Part shown: one piece after another, positions 5,462-10,936 of the stretch
How the letters are laid out: every line of letters starts with the position of its first letter
Position numbering within the stretch: position 1 is the stretch's first letter
Assembly: GCA_003151315.1 (NCBI GenBank)
Contig: PLXF01000153.1
Span: 5,701-16,636 of the forward strand
Length of the DNA: 10,936 nt
Direction: 5' to 3'
Source of the DNA: Parachlamydiales bacterium
GTDB taxonomy: Bacteria; Chlamydiota; Chlamydiia; Chlamydiales; SM23-39
The notes under the pieces: generated by a model
The model's database searches: none
What the model was told of the DNA's origin: nothing
The model's input: the letters and a program-made list of their open reading frames with translations, nothing else
Position numbers and translations under genes: made by a program

Positions 5462-6782
5462 CGCCCATGTGGGGAGTTATGATTGAGGTAAGGCGATATT
5501 TCTCAAACGTAGATGTGATAGTTATTTTATAATCGTCGATTTCAGTATAGTTTATTTCTAAAAGTGTTTCTTTTTCTTTTATATTTTCTAATCGGTACTT
5601 GTTTTTCAATGCATCGATAGCACGTTGACGAGCTAGGTAAATTATGCATGTAATTTTTTTTACACCCGGTTTCTCGGCATTATCAGTTACAAAATTTTTG
5701 AAGTTATCGTAGGTGAAAGGTATTCTATCGCCATTAAATAGTACGTCTAAGTTCTGAATAGATTGTAATGCTTGAGAAGCTACATCAAAATGTGCGAATT
5801 GGTGGTTCATAATGAGAGCGGGAGTATAGGAAAGGTGGGTTGCCTTTTCCGGTAATTGGACGTAAGGCTCTCTGATATTTAACTCAGGATTGTTTAAGGG
5901 GAGCTCTGCAGAATCCCTAATTTCAGGTGGCTCATCCTTAATCTGGGCCATTATCTGAGGCTGCACGCTGGAAAGGGGGATAGCGCTTGGGGGAAGCTGG
6001 AAAGGAAGGTCTCTGATATTTAAGCTTGGCTCAGAATTGTTTAACGGGATGATTTTAGATGTAGCGCTTTGAGGATTAACCTCTGTTCTAATTTGATGTA
6101 AAGATGTAGGTTCTTCTTGCGTAGAGCATGTCTGTACAATTAGTGCAGAAAAAGCTTTTTCGGATACATAAAAAGCCCCAATTTCACATTCTGTTTCTTT
6201 GAAACGTTGCGCGTTGAAATCGATTTTAATTTTCAATAAGTAGAGGATAAATAAAGCTCTTTTTGAAATAGAGGCAACATTTTGTTTTAGAAGTATGAAC
6301 TCGGAGAACAGCGAATCTTTCTTGTACACGATGCCGTTTATGGTAATCCCTTGTGGAGGGAGGTGAGCATCGATTTGTTTTTGCACAAAGCCGAAATTGT
6401 TTCTGAGATATGCTTGCATTTGTTCAGACGCGTCAAACAAGGGTTTATGTGTGATTTCGATATCCGGTTGTTTTACTGGCTCTGGAGGCGCTTGAGGTAT
6501 GGGTCTGTTATTTTCAGGTACGTCGTTCTCAGGTGCGGGGGAATCTTCGGCTGGCTCATCGTTGAGAGCGATCTTTGGCTGACGAGGAGCGCATGTAACG
6601 CAGTTTTTTATCCCAATGATAGCATAAGCGACTAGAGAGATGAGGAGAACGGGGATAATCGTGAGAATCAAGGCGGTTACCTTTCCTGCAGTCATTAGCC
6701 AAGAGTCTTCAGATTTAGGACGGAGGGGAGTCATTCTTGGATAGGTATTGGCTAAAACTGTTGCTACGATATTTGCGCTCAT
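5388..6782 (-). CDS. Unrecognised membrane-anchored protein with proline-rich stalk and internal repeats
   Basis: I do not recognise this 464-residue protein. The N-terminus is followed by one hydrophobic helix (about 33-58). A CVTC pair (C61/C64) sits right at the membrane border, and then comes an acidic, proline-rich stalk (about 66-110). Two regions of about 105 residues (116-220 and 332-437) look distantly alike, each having Phe-Asp near the start, an N-G turn, F-x-x-F-[IV], and a basic pair then I/L-Y-L. Between them lie repeats built on PLNN...LNIR...QLP (246-279 and 295-328). The start is ATG with GAGGAA five bases upstream. Most of the gene is clearly poorer in G+C than its neighbours; two sampled 60-base lines have 22% and 28%. 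It runs alone, convergent to dsbB with a 74-base 3' overlap. It is not an obvious Inc protein, as only one hydrophobic segment is seen. A secreted or surface, lineage-specific role is a guess. Confidence 0.82.
   Translation of the reverse strand: MSANIVATVLANTYPRMTPLRPKSEDSWLMTAGKVTALILTIIPVLLISLVAYAIIGIKNCVTCAPRQPKIALNDEPAEDSPAPENDVPENNRPIPQAPPEPVKQPDIEITHKPLFDASEQMQAYLRNNFGFVQKQIDAHLPPQGITINGIVYKKDSLFSEFILLKQNVASISKRALFILYLLKIKIDFNAQRFKETECEIGAFYVSEKAFSALIVQTCSTQEEPTSLHQIRTEVNPQSATSKIIPLNNSEPSLNIRDLPFQLPPSAIPLSSVQPQIMAQIKDEPPEIRDSAELPLNNPELNIREPYVQLPEKATHLSYTPALIMNHQFAHFDVASQALQSIQNLDVLFNGDRIPFTYDNFKNFVTDNAEKPGVKKITCIIYLARQRAIDALKNKYRLENIKEKETLLEINYTEIDDYKITITSTFEKYRLTSIITPHMGAMVYYEHIPSPEAWQLVQSPLGSK
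5799..5900 (-). repeat. Intragenic repeat copy 2 (residues 295-328)
   Basis: This copy encodes PLNNPELNIREPYVQLPEKA and continues to ALIMNHQ. It matches the copy at 5946-6047 at DNA level: TTAAACAAT-C/T-CTGAG, then TTAAATATCAGAGA, are shared, with a nine-base deletion between the blocks here. The period is 49 residues. A shorter degenerate echo (EPPEIRD) lies between the copies. Confidence 0.75.
5946..6047 (-). repeat. Intragenic repeat copy 1 (residues 246-279)
   Basis: This copy encodes PLNNSEPSLNIRDLPFQLPP and continues to QPQIMAQ, parallel to the copy at 5799-5900. The protein pattern is PLNN-x(2,5)-LNIR-x-x-x-x-QLP, ending in P-x-I-M. Long identical DNA blocks suggest a fairly recent or conserved tandem duplication inside the linker of the unknown protein. 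Confidence 0.75.
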
Positions 6783-6890
6783 CGACTTTCCTCGGTTAAT
6801 TAAGCATTAATTTTAACAAGAGCAAACCTTAAAGTAAATTAAAATAACGTTAATTGTATTATTAAATTATTTAATTGAAACGTAAAAGTT
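6783..6890. other. A/T-rich intergenic spacer between agcS-type gene and unknown gene
   Basis: The 108 bases are strikingly A/T-rich compared with the flanking genes. They contain a perfect A/T palindrome, ATTAAAT-T-ATTTAAT (6861-6875), and a promoter-like pair closer to the unknown gene. No GC-rich hairpin with a U-run is present, so how transcription from the upstream symporter operon ends is unclear. Part of it may read through into the unknown gene. Confidence 0.5.
6810..6838 (-). promoter_or_regulatory. Candidate sigma-70 promoter of the unknown gene
   Basis: On the minus strand TTTACT (6838-6833), a 17-base spacer and TAAAAT (6815-6810) match the -35 in four and the -10 in five of six bases. 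The predicted start near 6803 leaves a leader of about 20 bases containing GAGGAA, five bases before the ATG at 6782. Ideal spacing and position make this a good candidate for independent expression of the gene. Confidence 0.5.
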
Positions 6891-8234
6891 TTAATCCAGC
6901 CCAAAATCGACTTCTTTCCGTAATAAGAAAATACCTAACAGATTGATAATCAGTAAGAAAGCTCCTGAAAGAGACATGATTAGAAATGCCTGGGTGGCGT
7001 CGACGAAGGCGAAGAGGGGGAGGGCTATGGAGGCATAGAGGTAGTAGATGATGGGGCCCCATTTGGGGGAGATGAATTTGGCACATTTTACCCCCACGAC
7101 AAAATAGGCGAGGATGGTGGTGTAGCCTAGGAGGAAGAGGAAAAAGGGCATGAAGAGGTGCATGAGGGGGAAGTGGAGCCCGAGCACCTCTTGCACCATC
7201 AGCGATACATCGATGCCGCTTTTCCAAAGCCCCGTGACTAGGACTAGGAAAATGGTTAGGGTGCAGATGACAAAAGTATCGAGGAAAACGGCGATGATGG
7301 TCAGAGCAGATTGTCGTTTGATGTGAGTTGTATTGCTCTCTGCGTGGATCACGGAGGTGTAGCCGACGCCGATATCGCCTGAATAGGCTCCGCGGGAAAG
7401 GCCCATGGAAATGGTGAGCATCACGGTGGCGCCCGCAAATCCTCCGATGGCGGCTTGGGGATGAAAAGCACCCTCTAGAATCATCTGGATGGCGCCTAAG
7501 AGCTCTCCTCTATGTTGGAATAGCACCCAAAAACCCATGATCAGATAGAAAAATATAAAGAGAGGGATAATTGCGCTGCACACTTCGCCGACTCGATTGA
7601 TCCCTCCTAGTGCGACGAAAAGGACGGCGGCGAGGAGAAGGAAAACGACCCAATAGAGGTTGAGATCCCAATTAACCGAAATGCTATCGGCCATCACGTT
7701 AAACATAAAAATTTCGACGCCATAGAGGCATAAAAGAGCGCAGACGACAGGGGCGATCCAGAGGTTCTTGTAAGCCACGGGGAGAAAATACATGGGTCCT
7801 CCATCGTAACTTCCTTGGCTGTTTTTGATTCGGTAACGCATCCCGAGATACACCTCTGCGTATTGGATGAGCATCCCGGCTATGCCGCCGACCCAGGTCC
7901 AAAAAAGGGCGCCAGGTCCTCCCAATTGCACGGCGGTGCAAATGCCGACGATGTTGCCGATCCCAATACAGCCGCCGATGGCAGCGAAAAAGGCTTTTAG
8001 GGGATGGATTCCTCGTGTAGTGGGCGTTTTTGACTGCTCTTTGAAAAACCCGATAAAAGAAGCGAAGATGGCGGGGAAGCGGACCACTTGGAAAAAACGG
8101 GAGCGCACGGAGAAATAGGCGCCTAGACCAACGATGAGAACAAAGGCAATATGGCCCCAAATGAAGTGGTTGAGCGACTCTAGGTGCTGAAAAAAGGTCT
8201 CTACCATAATCGCATTAATAGAGAGAGAGGCCAT
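6891..8234 (-). CDS. AGCS-family sodium:alanine/glycine symporter
   Basis: A 447-residue, highly hydrophobic inner-membrane carrier of the alanine/glycine:cation symporter family (DagA/AlsT type), expected to import a small neutral amino acid with Na+ or H+. Motifs are AIGGCIGIGNIVGI (85-98), QLGGPGALFWTW (103-114), GMRYRIKN...YDGGPMYF (131-150), and SRGAYSGDIGVGYTSVIHAES (280-300). Most AGCS proteins carry RGxFSNEAG at the last site, so S-G-D-I-G is a variant that may affect substrate choice. Length is normal. The ATG at 8234 overlaps the preceding gene by 20 bases. A second in-frame ATG at 8207 (MVETFFQHLESLN) matches typical family N-termini better and clears the stop of the preceding gene, so the start is uncertain by nine residues. 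It is last in the rnpA-led run. Amino-acid import suits an intracellular auxotroph. Confidence 0.93.
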   Translation of the reverse strand: MASLSINAIMVETFFQHLESLNHFIWGHIAFVLIVGLGAYFSVRSRFFQVVRFPAIFASFIGFFKEQSKTPTTRGIHPLKAFFAAIGGCIGIGNIVGICTAVQLGGPGALFWTWVGGIAGMLIQYAEVYLGMRYRIKNSQGSYDGGPMYFLPVAYKNLWIAPVVCALLCLYGVEIFMFNVMADSISVNWDLNLYWVVFLLLAAVLFVALGGINRVGEVCSAIIPLFIFFYLIMGFWVLFQHRGELLGAIQMILEGAFHPQAAIGGFAGATVMLTISMGLSRGAYSGDIGVGYTSVIHAESNTTHIKRQSALTIIAVFLDTFVICTLTIFLVLVTGLWKSGIDVSLMVQEVLGLHFPLMHLFMPFFLFLLGYTTILAYFVVGVKCAKFISPKWGPIIYYLYASIALPLFAFVDATQAFLIMSLSGAFLLIINLLGIFLLRKEVDFGLD

Positions 8235-8673
8235 TTAAGGCAAGAAAGGGCTCTTTCCAATAGTAGTTGTCTAAAAGCCCTTCTGTGGGGCGGCCCAGGA
8301 GACGGTAGGCCAGAAAAAGGGCTTCGACGGAGGAGAGGCCGGCGCTCGGGTCGGGGCATTCGGTTTGTCGTCGGGGATAGGCTGTTTTCCAATTTCCCGG
8401 AAGGGAGCGAAATTGCAGCGCTGGATTTTTCGTTAAGACCTGTTGTTCCATGACCGAGGCGAGCCGCCAAGTCCCGTCGATGAGAAGAAGATCTGATGCG
8501 GCGTCCGCCTCAGTTAAAGGGGGAGCGCCCACTTTTAAAACGATGCAGTTAGCTAGAGGAGGAAGGGGGTCGGTTGGGTAGGTGTAGAAAGAGAGATCGC
8601 CCCTTTTTTCTAGCCCTCTTAAGCTGCACTTACTGAGATTTTCTCGGCGGTGGCGTAGGATTAGGGTGCTCAT
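8215..8673 (-). CDS. Tsr3/DUF367-like (DTW-related) predicted aminocarboxypropyltransferase
   Basis: A 152-residue protein resembling Tsr3 (DUF367). Archaeal and eukaryotic Tsr3 transfer the 3-amino-3-carboxypropyl group of SAM to a base of small-subunit rRNA; related bacterial DTW proteins modify tRNA. The N-terminus ILRHRRENLSKCSLRGL fits the RLI-like N-terminal piece with its K-C-S. The catalytic-type part shows LLLIDGTW (62-69), with the D-x-T-W of DTW proteins. Then come AYPRR (98-102), LSSVEAL (113-119, Tsr3 LScVEAL) and NYYWKEPFLALN (136-147, Tsr3 F-x-W-G-x-x-F-L-x-L-N). The Tsr3 NPVNYG segment is replaced, so substrate and activity are uncertain. The ATG overlaps the helicase stop as ATGA, and the end overlaps the symporter start. 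It is probably cytosolic. The assignment rests on motif reading only. Confidence 0.72.
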   Translation of the reverse strand: MSTLILRHRRENLSKCSLRGLEKRGDLSFYTYPTDPLPPLANCIVLKVGAPPLTEADAASDLLLIDGTWRLASVMEQQVLTKNPALQFRSLPGNWKTAYPRRQTECPDPSAGLSSVEALFLAYRLLGRPTEGLLDNYYWKEPFLALNGLSLY

Positions 8674-10658
8674 GAGAGTATCTTGGCAGAAACGGGTTTG
8701 AGGAGCTCTTTGGGGATTTCAAAGAGGAAGCGAGAGGGATTGGTGGGGTGGGTTTTTCCCATTCGCATCCGAGATCTGGCCATACTTAGAGTGAGGTATT
8801 TTTGGGCGCGGGTGATCCCGACGTAAAAAAGGCGCCGCTCCTCTTCGATTCCTGTTTGTGCCACACTTTTTTCGTGAGGAAGGATATGATCTTCGAGTCC
8901 TACGATAAAAACGGCGGGAAATTCGAGCCCTTTGGCGCTATGCAGAGTCATGAGATTGACCCGATCTTCGTTCCCCCTTTTCTTTTCGTGCTGCATCGTT
9001 TGGCGGGCGAGGGTCGTGTTGGCAATAAAATGTTGGAGGGTGATCTCTTCAGGGTTTTCTTGCATTTCCTGTTCGTATTGAGCTAGAGCGTTGACGCACT
9101 CCTGCACGTTTTCCCACTTAAAATCTCTCATTTTATCGCTTTTTACATCGTCGTGGATCGTTTTTTTGTAATCGATCCTATCGAGGAGCCAAATCAAGGT
9201 GTCGGCGAGGGGCCTTTTTTTAAATTTTTCTTGGGCCGTTCGGACGATGTCGACAAAAGAGCGGATCCCTACAGCTCCTTTCGGGTGTTTGGGTAGCTCT
9301 TTTCTCCCTTCGGCGATGTCCACTAGAAGATTCCAAAGGGGGATTCCCAATGAACGGTTTTCTTGGGTGAGCTCGTCGAGGCACGAATCGGAGATCCCTC
9401 TGCGGGGGACGTTGACGATCCGTAAAATCGCCTCTTGGTCATGCTCGTTGGCGATAAGGCGTAAGTAGGCGAGCATATCCTTGATCTCGCTCCTTTCGGT
9501 AAATTCGAGGCCGCCAAACACTTCATAAGGGATGCCGCGCACCCAATGTTCCCCCTTTTGCCAAGGGGCTTGCATCAAAGCGAGCTCAAAATGGCGGGAA
9601 AGGGCGTTGGAGCGGTAGAGGATCGCCATCTCTTTCCATTTCAGATTTTTGGTTTGGTGGAGTACAACGAGGCGATCGACGACCGCTTGTGCTTCGAGGG
9701 CTTCATTTTCTGCATGGAAAATTTCGATCGGATCGGCTTCGCTTTGCGCGGTCCAGAGGTTTTTCCCATGCCGGTTTTGGTTGTTGCGGATGACCGCGTT
9801 GGCCGCTTCGAGAATAGTCCGCGCGGAGCGGTAATTTTGCTCCAGTTTGATTATGTGGTCGGATTTAAAATTGAGGATGTTTTTCACATCGGCGCCGCGC
9901 CAGCCGTAAATCGACTGGTCGTCATCGCCGACGACGCAGAGATTGTGGTATCTGGCGCTGAGGAGCTCGGCTAGTCGAAATTGTGCCTGATTTGTGTCTT
10001 GGTATTCGTCGATCATCAGATAGCGAAAGCGTTCTTGGTACCGATCGAGAACGTCGGGGTGGTTTTCGAAAAGGCGGATCGTTAGCGTGATTAGGCTGTC
10101 GAAACTGACGGCGTTGTAGGCGCGCAAGGTGGAGTGGAGCCGGACATAGAGATCTTTGGTAAATTGGTCGTGCCAGGTGCCCCCTTGCGCCCCCTCTTCG
10201 GAAAGCCCTTCATTGCTCGCCTCAGCTAAAGCGGCGATTGTGGGGGCTAAGGAGGGGAGCTCCCCTTCATGACCTAACATTTCTCGGGCTAATTGCGTGA
10301 TAATGCGTTGGAGATCCCGTTCGTCATAGAGGCTAAAATGGCGTGTGTACCCGAGCTTTTCGATCTCTTTGCGGAGAATGTGCATGCAAAAGCTGTGGAA
10401 GGTAGAAAGAGTTACCTGTTTGGTCTTTTTTGGGCCGATAAGCGTTTCGACCCGATGTCTCATCTCGGCGGCCGCTTTATTGGTGAAGGTGAGGCCTAAG
10501 ATCGCCTGAGGCGAAACTCCGAGCTCTTCGACGAGGTGGGCGATCCGCTGGACGATCACCCTTGTTTTGCCGCTTCCAGCCCCAGCTAAGATAAGGACCC
10601 GCCCATTTACCGTTCGAACCGCATGGTCTTGGTTGGGATTTAAAAGATTTTTTTTCAT
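8670..10658 (-). CDS. uvrD: UvrD/Rep/PcrA-type SF1A DNA helicase
   Basis: An ATP-dependent 3'-5' DNA helicase of 662 residues acting in repair and replication restart. The motifs are complete: Q-motif LNPNQDHAV (6-14), Walker A AGAGSGKT (25-32), Ia LTFTNKAAAEMRHR (56-69), II DEYQDTN (217-223), III VVGDDDQSIYGWRGAD (242-257), IV EQNYRS (273-278), V LMTLHSAKGLEF (569-580) and VI EEERRLFYVGITRAQ (605-619). It ends soon after PSRFLFEIP and lacks the long C-terminal extension of PcrA/UvrD. The size is therefore closer to Rep (about 670) and to chlamydial UvrD. Whether it is orthologous to UvrD or Rep cannot be settled from motifs. The ATG at 10658 overlaps the rnpA stop as ATGA and its stop overlaps the next gene the same way. 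No frameshift is visible. Confidence 0.95.
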   Translation of the reverse strand: MKKNLLNPNQDHAVRTVNGRVLILAGAGSGKTRVIVQRIAHLVEELGVSPQAILGLTFTNKAAAEMRHRVETLIGPKKTKQVTLSTFHSFCMHILRKEIEKLGYTRHFSLYDERDLQRIITQLAREMLGHEGELPSLAPTIAALAEASNEGLSEEGAQGGTWHDQFTKDLYVRLHSTLRAYNAVSFDSLITLTIRLFENHPDVLDRYQERFRYLMIDEYQDTNQAQFRLAELLSARYHNLCVVGDDDQSIYGWRGADVKNILNFKSDHIIKLEQNYRSARTILEAANAVIRNNQNRHGKNLWTAQSEADPIEIFHAENEALEAQAVVDRLVVLHQTKNLKWKEMAILYRSNALSRHFELALMQAPWQKGEHWVRGIPYEVFGGLEFTERSEIKDMLAYLRLIANEHDQEAILRIVNVPRRGISDSCLDELTQENRSLGIPLWNLLVDIAEGRKELPKHPKGAVGIRSFVDIVRTAQEKFKKRPLADTLIWLLDRIDYKKTIHDDVKSDKMRDFKWENVQECVNALAQYEQEMQENPEEITLQHFIANTTLARQTMQHEKKRGNEDRVNLMTLHSAKGLEFPAVFIVGLEDHILPHEKSVAQTGIEEERRLFYVGITRAQKYLTLSMARSRMRMGKTHPTNPSRFLFEIPKELLKPVSAKILS

Positions 10659-10936
10659 CGGGCTGTCTGCTGAATCAGAGAAAGAAGTTCCTCTTGAACG
10701 AGCTGTGAAGTGGCCCCTTTTGCCCTTTGGCGGGGTACTACGTTTACTTCGATGTGGGGGGGGAGAGAAGGGAGGGAAGTGCGAAACGCCTCGCGAACGA
10801 GGCGCTTAAACCGGTTTCTCTCATGGGAATCTCCATAGCGAGTAGACGCGGTGATCCCTAGCCGCGGACCTCCTGAGGAGGCCCATCGGTAGTCGATGCA
10901 AATCAGTTTTCCCACCAGACGCTTTCCCCCCCTTTG
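10655..10936 (-). CDS. rnpA: Ribonuclease P protein component, 5' end outside the window
   Basis: RnpA is the protein subunit of RNase P, which matures tRNA 5' ends. The visible 93 residues include PRLGITASTRYG (family LGI/VxVSKKxG, with substitutions) and the signature HERNRFKRLVREAFR (RNR-[IF]-KR-x-x-REAFR). They end in LVQEELLSLIQQTAR. The frame is open to the right edge (codons reading QRGGKRLV), which fits the family segment before the central strand. The GTG at 10915 is therefore not the true start, and some 20-30 N-terminal residues lie beyond the edge. The stop overlaps the helicase ATG. By usual bacterial order rpmH (L34) is expected just outside. What follows rnpA here is a helicase rather than yidD or yidC. 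Confidence 0.93.
   Translation of the reverse strand, partial: QRGGKRLVGKLICIDYRWASSGGPRLGITASTRYGDSHERNRFKRLVREAFRTSLPSLPPHIEVNVVPRQRAKGATSQLVQEELLSLIQQTAR

Noticed and set aside
6861..6875. A/T palindrome as an intrinsic terminator after the symporter gene
   Set aside because: The stem is A/T only and no U-run follows it, so it would be too weak. It is kept as a noted palindrome.
7815..8453. Several plus-strand open frames opposite the symporter and Tsr3-like genes
   Set aside because: They are antisense shadows in G+C-rich coding DNA, with no motifs and overlapping one another.
9546..9974. 142-codon plus-strand open frame opposite uvrD
   Set aside because: The opposite strand carries intact helicase motifs. 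The protein has no recognisable domain and no ribosome-binding site.
10655..10915. GTG at 10915 as the real start of rnpA
   Set aside because: The frame continues open to the window edge with family-like residues, and an 86-residue protein would lack the N-terminal part of RnpA.

Overview
The window reads as a chromosomal segment of a member of the phylum Chlamydiae, probably an environmental (Parachlamydia/Waddlia/Criblamydia-like) lineage. The reasons are the pcnB-lpxB neighbourhood, the YceD-rpmF-plsX block, a DsbA/DsbB pair, chlamydial-type UvrD and RnpA, and the very tight, overlapping gene packing. I assign this from protein character and gene order recalled from known chlamydial genomes, not from a search. 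G+C by eye is about half or more in most genes, but clearly lower in one gene at 5388-6782.

Layout. Positions 1-4125 (minus strand) hold six co-directional genes, transcribed pcnB -> alpha/beta hydrolase -> lpxB -> yceD (DUF177) -> rpmF -> plsX, with plsX cut by the left edge. pcnB/hydrolase, hydrolase/lpxB and rpmF/plsX overlap. The first three genes all start with GTG. The theme is envelope lipid synthesis (PlsX, LpxB) plus RNA and ribosome functions (PcnB, L32). A divergent spacer (4126-4406) separates this block from a plus-strand pair, a membrane-anchored DsbA-like thiol oxidoreductase and a DsbB-like membrane oxidase, joined by an ATGA overlap.

Positions 5388-6782 (minus) carry an unrecognised 464-residue membrane-anchored protein. 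It has a proline-rich stalk, an internal repeat and a possible duplicated domain. Its 3' end overlaps the convergent dsbB by 74 bases, and it has its own A/T-rich upstream region with a plausible promoter. It is the most novel item here.

Positions 6891-10936 (minus) hold a second run, rnpA (5' end outside the window) -> uvrD/rep-type helicase -> Tsr3/DUF367-like protein -> AGCS-type sodium:amino-acid symporter, every junction overlapping. A Tsr3-like predicted aminocarboxypropyltransferase in a bacterium, coupled to rnpA and a helicase, is the second point of interest. I saw no tRNA, rRNA, CRISPR, IS element or prophage gene, and no convincing GC-rich intrinsic terminator.
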